Source: Mesorhizobium sp. M1E.F.Ca.ET.045.02.1.1 (GTDB lineage: Bacteria; Pseudomonadota; Alphaproteobacteria; Rhizobiales; Rhizobiaceae). From it: 64,000 bases of DNA. The notes below the pieces were generated by a model. That model did not search any database. It had not been told where the DNA came from and saw nothing but the letters and a program-made list of their open reading frames with translations. Position 1 is the stretch's first letter. Each line of letters starts with the position of its first letter. The stretch is from assembly GCF_003952485.1 (NCBI RefSeq), contig NZ_CP034447.1:6276501-6340500 (forward strand). Reading direction: 5' to 3'. This document shows positions 49,983-58,657 of this stretch, piece by piece. Position numbers and translations under genes: made by a program.

Positions 49983-51642
49983 TGACCGAAATGCGTACGG
50001 CGACGCCGCGCTATGAGGACGCCGTCCAGCGCTTCCGTATCGAGGACGAGATCGCAAAACTTCACGGCGATCCGGCGAGCGGCATCAACGCCTATGTCGA
50101 ATGCTGCGGCCGCTACACGGGAGAGAACCGGCTGGCGCTGCGCGCGATCTCCGGCGACCGGCCGAGCTCGGCGAATTCACCTTCGACGATCTCGCCGACA
50201 TGTCGGGCCGCGTCGGCAATCTTCTGAAAGAGCTTGGCGTGCGCCCCGGCGATGTCGTTGCCGGCATGCTGCCGCGCATCCCGGAATTGGTGGCGCTGAT
50301 CCTCGGCGCATGGCGCGTCGGTGCCGTCTACCAGCCGCTGTTCACCGCGTTCGGCCCGAAGGCGATCGAGCATCGGCTGGGCTATAGCCACGCCAAGCTG
50401 GTGGTGACCAACCCCGCCAACCACGGCAAGCTCGACGAGGTGGAAAACCATCCGCGCATCGCGACCGTCCTTGGCGCCGGCGATACCCTCCCCGCGGGCG
50501 ACATCGATTTCCGCGCCGCCCTGGCCGCCGCCTCTCCCGATTGCGAGCCCGTGATGCGCAAAGGCTCCGACCTGTTCATGATGATGTCGACTTCCGGCAC
50601 GACGGGGCACCCGAAAGGCGTGCCGGTGCCGCTCAACGCCCTGCTCGCCTTCGGCGCCTATATGCGCGACGCGATCGGGCTTCGCGCCGACGACGTGTTC
50701 TGGAACATCGCCGACCCGGGCTGGGCCTATGGGCTCTACTACGCCATCGCCGGGCCCTTGCAGCTCGGGATCGCCACCACCTTCTACGAAGGCGCCTTCA
50801 ACGCCAAAAGCACCTACGACATCATCGAGCGTCTGGGCGTCACCAGCCTCGCCGGCTCGCCCACCGCCTATCGCCTGCTGATGGCGGAGGGGCCTGAGGC
50901 AGCCGCCCGCGTCAAGGGCAGGCTGCGCGTGGTGAGCAGCGCCGGCGAGCCGCTCAATCCGGAGGTGATCCGCTGGTTCGACGCCCATCTCGCCGCCCCC
51001 ATCCACGACCATTACGGCCAGACCGAGAACGGCATGATGGTCAACAACCACCACGGACTGGCCCATCTCGTCCGCGCGGGCTCGGCCGGCTTCGCCATGC
51101 CGGGCTACCGCATGGTGGTGCTCGACGAAGCGGGCAACGAGCTCGGCCCCAACCAGCCGGGCGTGCTTGCCGTCGATATCGCGAACTCGCCGCTGCGCTG
51201 GTTCGACGGCTACCACCAGGCGGCGACGCCGGCGATATCGGGCGGCTATTACCGCACCGGCGACACGGTGGAGTATGAGCCGGACGGCTCGGTCTCCTTC
51301 ATCGGCAGGGCGGACGACGTCATCACCTCGTCCGGCTACCGCATCGGACCGTTCGACGTCGAAAGCGCGCTGATCGAGCATCCGGCCGTCAACGAGGCGG
51401 CGGTCGTCGGCGTACCCGATCCGCAGCGTACCGAGATCGTCAAGGCCTTCGTCGTGCTGGCGCCGGCCTTCAAGGGCAGCGAAGCGCTTGGCGAGGAGCT
51501 CGCCCAGCACGTGAAGAAGCGGCTTTCGGCGCATTCCTATCCGCGCGAGGTCGAGTTCGTCGGCGAGCTGCCGAAGACGCCAAGCGGCAAGATCCAGCGG
51601 TTTCTGCTCAGGAAGGCGGAGGTGGAGAAGCGGAAGGGGTGA
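49983..51642 (+). pseudogene. AMP-binding acyl-CoA synthetase gene with a frameshift
   Basis: The frame from ATG 49983 (GGGAGGATTCC upstream) reads MTEMRTATPRYEDAVQRFRI, then HGDPASGINAYVECCGRYTG and ALRAISGD. The next frame continues PAELGEFTFDDLADMSGRVG and onward to 51642. One base is missing near 50155-50161. The rest is complete: adenylation motifs MMMSTSGTTGHPKGV, HDHYGQTENGMM, GYYRTGDTVEYE and the C-terminal PKTPSGKIQRFLLR with its catalytic Lys. It is an acetyl- or medium-chain acyl-CoA synthetase of about 550 residues. Either a disrupted gene or a sequence error; an internal start at 50101 would give a shortened but nearly whole enzyme. Confidence 0.8.
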
Positions 51643-51650
51643 TGTTGCCG

Positions 51651-51811
51651 ATCTCCCCCCTCGAGGGGGAGATGTCGCCGAAGGCGACAGAGGGGTCGTC
51701 TCACATAGATCGCCAGCGTCGTCTCGCGCCGCGAAAGGCGTCGGCGCCCCACGCGCGGCGCCCCCCTCTGGCCGCTTCGCGGCCATCTCCCCCTCGAGGG
51801 GGGAGATCTAC
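51651..51811. repeat. Dispersed GC-rich palindromic repeat (type B)
   Basis: ATCTCCCCCCTCGAGGGGGA, GTCGCCGAAGGCGACAGAGG to the left; CCCCCCTCTGGCCGCTTCGC and ATCTCCCCCTCGAGGGGGGA to the right. It is nearly the same as the copies at 37711, 56318 and 63337. Confidence 0.8.
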
Positions 51812-51899
51812 GGCGCCACGCGCTCAGTCTTTTTTTAGCCTAATCTTGTCTTCAAATGTGCGTATGTCATTGGGATAGAACGGGCGCGAGGGTTACATC

Positions 51900-52793
51900 A
51901 TGCGGTTGATCTGGACGCTTCTCTTTGCGCTTGCAGGCAGCGTGACTTTCGCCGCCTCGCCGGAGGACGACTATATCGCGGCACGCGACAAGGCGATTTC
52001 CGACATCGCGGCGCAGGAAAGCTCGAATGCCGCCGTGGAAGCGCTCGATGCCGCCAACGAGAAGGCGCGTGCCGATCTCGAAAAGCGCCTGTCCGCCCTG
52101 CTCGGCCCGCTCTCGGTCAAGGATTTTCCAGCGACCGGCACGATCAATCTCGAAAGCCTCAGCGCTTCCGACATCGGCTTCGGCATGCTCGACGGGCTGC
52201 GATACGCCAATAGCGACGAGGGCCCAAGCATCGTGGCGACGACGCGGGGGCTCGCCGAACGCTGGCTGCAGTCCAAGGCCGACGAGGACGATGAAAGCCT
52301 CAAGCTGCCAACCGGCCTCGGCGAGGCGCTGAAGCTCGATGGCTTCTACGCCCAGGCCATCGGCAGCGACGCCGCTTTCGTCAAGACGCTCGACTTTGCG
52401 CTGAAGAAGCCGGAAGGCGCCGACATCGCCATCGCTCGGCTCGGCGGCTGGACGCAGGACGTCGGGCCGATCTACGACCAGCAGGTCGTCGTCGCGGTCG
52501 TCAAGGGCGATCGCGTCCTGATCGCCGAGGCGCCGGCGGCTCCTGCCGTTCCAAAGATTGCGGCCTGCGAGGCCTTGTGGACCGCGGCGGATGCCACCGC
52601 GCAGAAATTCCAGCAGGAATATCAGGGTTCGGACCTCAAGGACCAGCAGGCCTATGATTCCGCCAACGCCGCCTGGGAAAAAGGCGACGGCGACTATCGC
52701 GCCTGCATGGGCGAGCGCCTGCCGGACGACCCGACCTTCCCGGCGCTGCTTGCTCAGGCGCAGGAGCTTGCCGACCATATGGCCGGCAAGTAG
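51900..52793 (+). CDS. Secreted protein of unknown function
   Basis: 297 residues with a clean signal peptide (MRLIWTLLFALAGSVTFAAS). The mature part begins with a helical, acidic stretch (PEDDYIAARDKAISDIAAQE) and ends with another helical Cys-containing region (ACEALWTAADATAQKFQQEY ... YRACMGERLPDDP), suggesting a disulphide. No known domain is recognised. Codon use is ordinary for the window. Probably periplasmic; it stands alone between a repeat and the coiled-coil gene. Confidence 0.75.
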   Translation: MRLIWTLLFALAGSVTFAASPEDDYIAARDKAISDIAAQESSNAAVEALDAANEKARADLEKRLSALLGPLSVKDFPATGTINLESLSASDIGFGMLDGLRYANSDEGPSIVATTRGLAERWLQSKADEDDESLKLPTGLGEALKLDGFYAQAIGSDAAFVKTLDFALKKPEGADIAIARLGGWTQDVGPIYDQQVVVAVVKGDRVLIAEAPAAPAVPKIAACEALWTAADATAQKFQQEYQGSDLKDQQAYDSANAAWEKGDGDYRACMGERLPDDPTFPALLAQAQELADHMAGK

Positions 52794-52811
52794 CTATAAC
52801 TATTTGTTTTT

Positions 52812-52854
52812 GCGCAATTCCGGAAACCGTTACACACTTTCCCGGAATTGCTCT
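52812..52854. repeat. GAGCAATTCC-type repeat (reverse-oriented)
   Basis: GCGCAATTCCGGAAACCGTT to the left and CCCGGAATTGCTC to the right; the AAAGTGTG-type core is inverted compared with 47656-47703. It lies between convergent genes. Confidence 0.7.
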
Positions 52855-52858
52855 GATC

Positions 52859-54283
52859 TCAGCCCGCGTTGAGACGCAGGTTGCGCCGAGGCGTGCGCCG
52901 GGCGGTGGGACGCGCCACTTCCGCGATGATGCCGTTCGCGGGAGGCGCAACGTCGCTGCGCGACCTCGCATCCGTCACCCTGTGCAGCCGCTCGTAGGGC
53001 AATAGCTCCTTGATGCGGGCGTTCAGCGTCACGATCTCGGCTCGCAGGTCCTCGCATTCCTGCTTCTGGATATCGAGCTGGATCTGGTCGGACGCCTGCT
53101 GCAAGGTGAGCTGCGAGAGATTGGTGCTGGCGACCGACAGGTTCTTCTTGTCGATTTCGCTTTCGTCCCTGAGAACGGCCAGCCTTTCTTCCGCGATCTG
53201 CCGTTCGGTCACGGCATCGTTCAACTGAACCTTGAGCCTGGTCATCTCGGTCGAGGCTTCGCTCTGGTCGTTCGAGGCCTGCTCGAGGCGGGTTTGTAGT
53301 TCCTGGATCTCGGAACGCAATCCGCGGTTCTCGGCATGGCTCCGCGCGAGCTCGGCCGCGCCATCGCTTTCGGCAATGCGGGCCGCCTCGGTTACCTCGG
53401 CAAGCTTGGCCTGCGTCGTCTCCAGCGACTTCTGCAGCCGGGCCTCTTCCTTCTCGTGCCTGCCGAGTTGGGCCATCAGGTCGGCGACGCGCGCCGTTTC
53501 GTTGGCATGGGTTGCGGCGAACTCGTCGAACTTGTGCCGGGCCTCCGCCTCGCGCTTCTGCGCCTGCTCCAACTCGACGGAAAGGCCGACCTGCTTTTCG
53601 CGCAACAGCTTGTTCTCGGCGGCGCGCCTGTCGGCCTCGACGGTCTTGGCGGCCAGCGACTTGACGATCTCGCCGAACTCCGCCTCGCGCTTGGCGCTCT
53701 CATTGCCCATCTCGACCAGTTCGAGCCGCACCGCCGCAAGCGCCTCGCGCAGCGACTCCCGGTCCTGGACAAGGCTTGCCTCGCGCTGTTGCCAGGCTTC
53801 GGCCGCGCCGTCGCGTTCGCGCTGCTTCCTGGCGGCGTCGAGCAATTGTTCCGACATGGTCTTGTGTTCGGCGCCCAGAGCCGCATTTGCCAGCTCCAGC
53901 TCATTGGCGCGGAGCGCATCGCGATGCAGGACATTCAGGATCTCGCGCGTCATCTGGTGCGCGGTGGCGATCTCGCCCAGCCTCGCCTCGATTTCCTCGA
54001 GATGGCCCTGTCCGTCACGGAAAAGCCCGGCGACAGCCTCCAGCGCGGCCAGCCGCGTCTGGGTATGCGGCGTCAGCCGAGATGCCGCCGGCTCCGGCTG
54101 GCCTTCGGGCGGCGGACCCTCATCGCTTGCCGCCAGCTCCTCCCCGGCGACCGTATCGTCCTCCAAGGACGTCTGTTCGTCAGACGCGAGACATTCCTCG
54201 AAGGCCTCGGCCAGATCCGACTGGAGCTCTTGAAATTCCTTGTCTACGTTTTCGGCACGCTTGATCAGGGATTTGAAATTCAT
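52859..54283 (-). CDS. Long coiled-coil protein
   Basis: 474 residues, almost wholly predicted coiled coil from about 70 to 410 (EQLLDAARKQRERDGAAEAW, KREAEFGEIVKSLAAKTVEA, LETTQAKLAEVTEAARIAES, TRLKVQLNDAVTERQIAEER). The N-terminal 65 residues are acidic and disordered (MNFKSLIKRAENVDKEFQEL), and the C-terminal 50 are basic (TARRTPRRNLRL). Similar coiled-coil proteins in rhizobia are labelled as ParA-like or crescentin/FilP-like, and may act in cell shape or polar organisation, but the family has no firm function. No membrane segment. Monocistronic. Confidence 0.8.
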   Translation of the reverse strand: MNFKSLIKRAENVDKEFQELQSDLAEAFEECLASDEQTSLEDDTVAGEELAASDEGPPPEGQPEPAASRLTPHTQTRLAALEAVAGLFRDGQGHLEEIEARLGEIATAHQMTREILNVLHRDALRANELELANAALGAEHKTMSEQLLDAARKQRERDGAAEAWQQREASLVQDRESLREALAAVRLELVEMGNESAKREAEFGEIVKSLAAKTVEADRRAAENKLLREKQVGLSVELEQAQKREAEARHKFDEFAATHANETARVADLMAQLGRHEKEEARLQKSLETTQAKLAEVTEAARIAESDGAAELARSHAENRGLRSEIQELQTRLEQASNDQSEASTEMTRLKVQLNDAVTERQIAEERLAVLRDESEIDKKNLSVASTNLSQLTLQQASDQIQLDIQKQECEDLRAEIVTLNARIKELLPYERLHRVTDARSRSDVAPPANGIIAEVARPTARRTPRRNLRLNAG

Positions 54284-54594
54284 AACGCTACACCTCTTAC
54301 GCTCACTCCCGCCGAATACTTAATGAATTGCTAATCTATCCCTTTACAATCCGTACGGGAAGCCTCCGCGAGACAAACAAAAATTAAGGTTATCGTGGGT
54401 TTCCAGACGCTTGCGCGATGTTCCGCCAGCGTCACTTTTTTCAAGCCCGATAAGTGCCTCTTCGGCCTCGCGGGCACCCCTTCAAACGACGGAGCCTGAC
54501 AAACGAAAAACACATCACGACTGATCGACGATCAATGGGGCAACGTTCCCCGTCCGGGCGCCGGCTGAATTCCACTAAGGCGAGCAGCCTTCCT
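54284..54594. other. Intergenic region without a clear gene
   Basis: 311 bases between the coiled-coil gene (start at 54283, minus) and the 3-prime end of the ABC-F gene. AT-richer than the genes, so it holds the coiled-coil promoter. ACTTTTTTCAAGCCC near 54434 could belong to a terminator, but no convincing stem precedes it. No gene is seen. Confidence 0.5.
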
Positions 54595-56217
54595 CTACCC
54601 TCTCAGCCCCGGCGCTTCCTGGCCGGTGCGGGCGACATACTCCGTATAGCCGCCGCCATAGGTGTGGATGCCGTCGGGGGTGAGCTCCAGCACACGGTTG
54701 GAGAGCGCGGCCAGGAAGTGGCGGTCGTGCGAGACGAAGAGCATCGTGCCTTCGTACTGCGAGAGCGCCTCGATCAGCATCTGCTTGGTCGCTATGTCGA
54801 GATGGTTGGTCGGCTCGTCGAGCACCAGGAGGTTGGGCGGATCGAACAGCATCAGCGCCATCACAAGGCGGGCCTTCTCGCCGCCTGAGAGCACGCGGCA
54901 CTTCTTCTCGATCTCGTCGCCGGAAAAGCCGAAACAGCCGGCCAAAGCCCTGAGCGGCGCCTGGCCGGCCTGCGGGAAATTGTCTTCCAACGTCTGGAAA
55001 ACGGTGCGCTCGCCGTCGAGCAGCTCCATGGCGTGCTGGGCGAAATAGCCCATCTTGACGCTCGGGCCCCGCGCGACGGTGCCCTGGTCCGGCTCGGAGG
55101 CGCCGGCGACCAGCTTCAGAAGCGTCGACTTGCCGGCGCCGTTGACGCCCATCACGCACCAGCGCTCGCGCCGGCGCACCTGGAAGTCGAGGCCGGCATA
55201 GATGGTGCGGCTGCCATAGCTCTTATGGATACCCTTCAGCGTCGCCACGTCCTCGCCGCAGCGCGGCGCCGGCTGGAACTCGAAGGCCACCGTCTGGCGC
55301 CGCTTCGGCGGCTCGACGCGGTCGATCTTGTCGAGCTTCTTCACCCGGCTCTGCACTTGCGCCGCGTGCGAGGCGCGCGCCTTGAAGCGCTCGATGAAAG
55401 CGATCTCCTTGGCAAGCATCGCCTGCTGGCGCTCGAACTGTGCCTGAAGCTGCTTGTCGGCAAGCGCCCGCTGCTCCTGGTAGAATTCGTAATTGCCGGA
55501 ATAGGAGGTGAGCGCGCCGGCGTCGATCTCGATCACCTTGGAGACGATGCGGTTCATGAACTCGCGGTCGTGCGAGGTCATCAGCAGCGCGCCGTCGTAA
55601 TCCTTGAGGAATTTTTCGAGCCAGATCAGGCTTTCGAGGTCGAGGTGGTTGCTCGGCTCGTCGAGCAACATGACGTCGGGCCGCATCAAAAGGATGCGGG
55701 CGAGCGCGACGCGCATCTTCCAGCCGCCGGAGAGTTTTGCGACGTCGCCGTCCATCATCTCCTGGCTGAAGCCCAGGCCGTCCAGCACCTCGCGGGCGCG
55801 GCCGTCCAGCGCATAGCCATCGAGCTCCTCGAAGCGGTGCTGCAACTCGCCGTAGCGCTCGATGATTTCGTCCATCTCGTCGGCGCGCTCAGGATCGCCC
55901 ATCGCATGCTCGAGTTCGCGCATCTCGGCGGCGACCGCGCTCACCGGGCCGGCGCCCTCCATCACCTCGGCGACGGCGCTCAATCCCCCCATGTCGCCGA
56001 CATCCTGGCTGAAATAGCCGATGGTCACGCCGCGATCGATCGAGACCTGCCCCTCGTCGGGCTGTTCCTCACCGATGATCATGCGGAACAGCGTCGTCTT
56101 GCCGGCGCCATTCGGGCCGACGAGTCCGATCTTCTCGCCCTTCAGCAAGGCGGCCGAGGCTTCGATGAAGACGATCTGACGGCCGTTCTGCTTGCCGATG
56201 TTTTCGAGGCGGATCAT
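54595..56217 (-). CDS. ABC-F family ATPase
   Basis: 540 residues with two ABC ATPase domains and no membrane part. First domain: Walker A GLVGPNGAGKTTLF, signature LSGGWKMRVALARILL, Walker B VMLLDEPSNHLDLE. Second: GVNGAGKSTLLKL, LSGGEKARLVMALMLF and LLVLDEPTNHLDIA. Between them is the charged, helical interdomain linker (about 240-320) that contacts the ribosomal P-site tRNA in ABC-F factors. ABC-F proteins act in translation or ribosome rescue; most are not antibiotic-resistance genes. The start MIRLENIGKQ at 56217; the frame is open to 56367 only through the repeat. Confidence 0.92.
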   Translation of the reverse strand: MIRLENIGKQNGRQIVFIEASAALLKGEKIGLVGPNGAGKTTLFRMIIGEEQPDEGQVSIDRGVTIGYFSQDVGDMGGLSAVAEVMEGAGPVSAVAAEMRELEHAMGDPERADEMDEIIERYGELQHRFEELDGYALDGRAREVLDGLGFSQEMMDGDVAKLSGGWKMRVALARILLMRPDVMLLDEPSNHLDLESLIWLEKFLKDYDGALLMTSHDREFMNRIVSKVIEIDAGALTSYSGNYEFYQEQRALADKQLQAQFERQQAMLAKEIAFIERFKARASHAAQVQSRVKKLDKIDRVEPPKRRQTVAFEFQPAPRCGEDVATLKGIHKSYGSRTIYAGLDFQVRRRERWCVMGVNGAGKSTLLKLVAGASEPDQGTVARGPSVKMGYFAQHAMELLDGERTVFQTLEDNFPQAGQAPLRALAGCFGFSGDEIEKKCRVLSGGEKARLVMALMLFDPPNLLVLDEPTNHLDIATKQMLIEALSQYEGTMLFVSHDRHFLAALSNRVLELTPDGIHTYGGGYTEYVARTGQEAPGLRG

Positions 56218-56317
56218 GGGACGGTCCGGGTAGATGCGCTGAGATGGCGGGATTTGCCCGGGGCATACGCGAATGAGGGAGCGGAGGAAAGAGCGCAAAC
56301 GCCGCAGATGAGGTGAT

Positions 56318-56470
56318 CTCCCCCCTTGAGGGGGAGATGGCCGGCAGGCCAGAGGGGGTCGTCTCACTTAGAGTGCCGACGTTTTGTCGAAGCGGATAAG
56401 AGGCTGGCGCTCCACGCGCGACGACCCCCTCTGTCGCCTTTGGCGACATCTCCCCCTCGAGGGGGGAGAT
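56318..56470. repeat. Dispersed GC-rich palindromic repeat (type B)
   Basis: ATCTCCCCCCTTGAGGGGGA, GGCAGGCCAGAGGGGGTCGT to the left; CCCCCTCTGTCGCCTTTGGC and ATCTCCCCCTCGAGGGGGGA to the right. It lies between the 2OG oxygenase stop and the ABC-F promoter. Confidence 0.8.
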
Positions 56471-56480
56471 CAGCCGCGCC

Positions 56481-57224
56481 CTACTTGGCGTCGTGAAAAA
56501 TGATCCCCACCGTATGCCGCCGCCCCGAGCGCAGGCGGCTGACGCCGTGGCGGAGGTTGACGCGATAGTACCCTTTCGTGCCCTGTACTGGACGGTTGTG
56601 CACGGCGAAGATCACCGCATCGCCTTTCCTCAATGGCACCACCTCGGCGCGGCTCTGCATGCGCGGGCGCTGTTCGGTCAGCACGAACTCGCCGCCTTCG
56701 AAATCCTCGCCGGGCTGGGACAGAAGGATCGCCACCTGCAGCGGAAAGGCGAGCGCGCCGTAGAGGTCCTGATGCAGGCAGTTGAAGTCGCCGGGGCCGT
56801 ATTGCAAGAGCAGCGGCGTCGGCTTGGTCTGGCCCTCGTCATGGCAGCGCTTGAGGAAGGCGGCGTGGTCGGAAGGGTAGCGAAGGGCGGCACCCATCTT
56901 CTCGTTCCAGTCGTTGGCGACCGTGGCGAGCCGTGGATAGAGTGCGGTGCGCAGGCCTTCGATCAGATCGGGGAGCGGATAGCGGAAATAGCGGTACTCG
57001 CCCTTGCCGAAGCCATGGCGGGCCATCACCACATGGCTGCGGAAATGCTCCTCGTGCGGATAGAGCGCGGCGATTTCGGCGCATTCCTCGGGCGACAGCA
57101 GGCCGGGCATGACGGCTGAGCCGTGGGTGTTGAGCTCCGAGACCAGAGCGCGCCAGTTCTGCGCGGCGACGCGGGATTCGGCTGAGCGGCTGGTGCGCTT
57201 CGTGTTCAGGGAGTGGATGGTAAT
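56481..57224 (-). CDS. 2-oxoglutarate/Fe(II)-dependent oxygenase, start codon unclear
   Basis: About 247 residues. The double-stranded beta-helix metal site is visible: HQDLYGALAFPLQVAIL (HxD), a distal His in LRHGVSRLRSG, and the 2OG-binding Arg downstream. It resembles the 2OG-FeII_Oxy group related to PKHD-type and hydroxylase proteins; the substrate is unknown. A strong AAAGGAGG lies six bases before an ATT codon at 57224 (ITIHSLNTKR), while the only upstream alternative is a TTG at 57248 without a ribosome site. An ATT start is unusual, so this may be a real rare start or a changed ATG. Confidence 0.8.
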   Translation of the reverse strand: MTIHSLNTKRTSRSAESRVAAQNWRALVSELNTHGSAVMPGLLSPEECAEIAALYPHEEHFRSHVVMARHGFGKGEYRYFRYPLPDLIEGLRTALYPRLATVANDWNEKMGAALRYPSDHAAFLKRCHDEGQTKPTPLLLQYGPGDFNCLHQDLYGALAFPLQVAILLSQPGEDFEGGEFVLTEQRPRMQSRAEVVPLRKGDAVIFAVHNRPVQGTKGYYRVNLRHGVSRLRSGRRHTVGIIFHDAK

Positions 57225-57306
57225 GGTCGCCTCCTTTGATGTGATCAAAGTGGGGCGGAGGCGATGTCGCGGCCACCCGATTCCTGCGGAGATGGGCGCG
57301 GGTTTC

Positions 57307-57472
57307 CCCTCCCCCCTTGTGGGAGAAGCTGTCGCCGAAGGCGACGGATGAGGAGGATTGGAAGGAGTGAAGCGGTGGCGATTTCAAGCCTATCGCCCGG
57401 CTGGAACACCCCTCATCCGTCTCGGCGCTATCGCGCCGATCCACCTTCTCCCACAGGGGGAGAAGGGGAAGC
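57307..57472. repeat. Dispersed GC-rich palindromic repeat (type C)
   Basis: CCCTCCCCCCTTGTGGGAGA, CGCCGAAGGCGACGGATGAG to the left and CCCCTCATCCGTCTCGGCGC, ATCCACCTTCTCCCACAGGG to the right. A closely related copy is at 60290-60480. Confidence 0.75.
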
Positions 57473-57478
57473 CGCGAC

Positions 57479-58003
57479 TCACCGCCTCCGATAGCCTTCG
57501 AGCTCCGGATCAAGATCCACCTTTACCGCATTGGTGAAAACGCACGTCGCCACCATGATGCCGGCGAAGGCGACGAGGTTGACGAGCAGCGTCTCGTCGT
57601 AGCGCGTCTTGAGTGCGGTCCAAATTTCGTCCGGAATGTCGTTGGCGTCAGCGGCAATGGCATTGCCGAAGGAGATCAACAATGCCTCGTCGGCGGACGG
57701 CATGATCGCTTCCGGATCGAGGCCATTGTGGATCAGCGCGCGGCGGAAGAAGGTGACCGGGATTTCGGCGCGCATCGTCTCGGCGATCGCCTTCGAGAAC
57801 AGCCAGATAGCGCGGTCGTCGAGCGTGGGCCGCAAGAGATCGCGCAGCGTGAACCACTCGGCGTAGATGCGGTGGGCTGCCGGCGAGTGCAGCAGGATGC
57901 GCTTCATGTTGGTCATGCGGCCGCGCAGCGCGAGCTCCCGGTCATGCTCGGCGCGGATTTCTTCAGAGGCGGTCGCGTAGTCGATCGGGGAAAGATGCGC
58001 CAC
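57479..58003 (-). CDS. Carboxymuconolactone decarboxylase-like (CMD/AhpD) family protein
   Basis: About 174 residues starting VAHLSPIDYATASEEIRAEH. The CMD-like helices are evident (ALRGRMTNMKRILLHSPAAH, WLFSKAIAETMRAEIPVTFF, TALKTRYDETLLVNLVAFAG). The CxxC pair of AhpD/CMD peroxidases is not present, so it belongs to the non-catalytic or unknown branch. The start GTG at 58003 follows TGAGGGG, 11 bases after the OsmC stop on the same strand, so the two form an operon. Confidence 0.75.
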   Translation of the reverse strand: MAHLSPIDYATASEEIRAEHDRELALRGRMTNMKRILLHSPAAHRIYAEWFTLRDLLRPTLDDRAIWLFSKAIAETMRAEIPVTFFRRALIHNGLDPEAIMPSADEALLISFGNAIAADANDIPDEIWTALKTRYDETLLVNLVAFAGIMVATCVFTNAVKVDLDPELEGYRRR

Positions 58004-58013
58004 TGGGTGCCCC

Positions 58014-58436
58014 TCACCCCAGCATCGCGTTAAGCGCGGGCGCGCCGCGCAGTGTGTTGGAGACGGTGCAGATCGTCTCGGCATCCTCGACGATGCGCTG
58101 CTTGGTGGCCGCGTCGAGATCGCCGGAGATCTCCAGCTGGATGGTGAATGTGACGACCCGCGAGGGCTCGTCCTTCGCCTTCTCGCCGCTGACATCCGCC
58201 CTCACCTCGCCAAGCCGGTCGGCGACGCCGAGGCGGTTCGCCGCGATGCGCGCGCTCAGCACCATGCAGGCAGCCAAGGAAGCATAGAGCAGGTCGAGCG
58301 GGTTGAAGCCCGGCGCACTGACCGAGGTCACCACGTCGACAGTGCCACCGGTCGGCGTCGTCACCGCCGGCAGGCCGCCCGGCGGCAGGATGGCGAGTGC
58401 ACCGGTCGCACGAGTTCTGATTTTTAGCTCGCTCAT
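58014..58436 (-). CDS. OsmC family protein
   Basis: 140 residues. The OsmC/Ohr fold shows the peroxidatic Cys in YASLAACMVLSARIAANRLG and a second Cys in ETICTVSNTLRGAPALNAML. This is the YhfA/OsmC-like branch, thiol-dependent hydroperoxide reduction being the known activity of the family. AAGGACATTCG precedes the ATG at 58436. First gene of a pair with the CMD-like gene. Cytosolic. Confidence 0.85.
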   Translation of the reverse strand: MSELKIRTRATGALAILPPGGLPAVTTPTGGTVDVVTSVSAPGFNPLDLLYASLAACMVLSARIAANRLGVADRLGEVRADVSGEKAKDEPSRVVTFTIQLEISGDLDAATKQRIVEDAETICTVSNTLRGAPALNAMLG

Positions 58437-58512
58437 CGAATGTCCTTCGTCCGATCTGGCTGAAGAGCCATCAATAGCGGACGGGAATTCGTCAGGGCAA
58501 TCGCGGAAGGCC

Positions 58513-58644
58513 ATTTCCTCGCCCGCGAAAGCAGGGGAGAGGTGGCCGCGAAGCGGCCGGAGCGGGGGCCTTCGTAGGGCGCTCCCCCTCTCCGTCTCGG
58601 CTTCGCCGAGCCACCTCTCCCCACTTCGTGGGGGCGAGGAAACT
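58513..58644. repeat. Dispersed GC-rich palindromic repeat (type D)
   Basis: TTTCCTCGCCCGCGAAAGCA and GAGGTGGCCGCGAAGCGGCC to the left; CTCGGCTTCGCCGAGCCACC and CCCCACTTCGTGGGGGCGAG to the right. It is a relative of the copy at 43668-43803. Between the OsmC start and the phosphoesterase stop. Confidence 0.75.
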
Positions 58645-58657
58645 CAACCCAGACGCG

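Noticed and set aside
50113..51786. 557-codon frame antisense to the acyl-CoA synthetase
   Set aside because: It is a shadow frame of a gene with all adenylation motifs.
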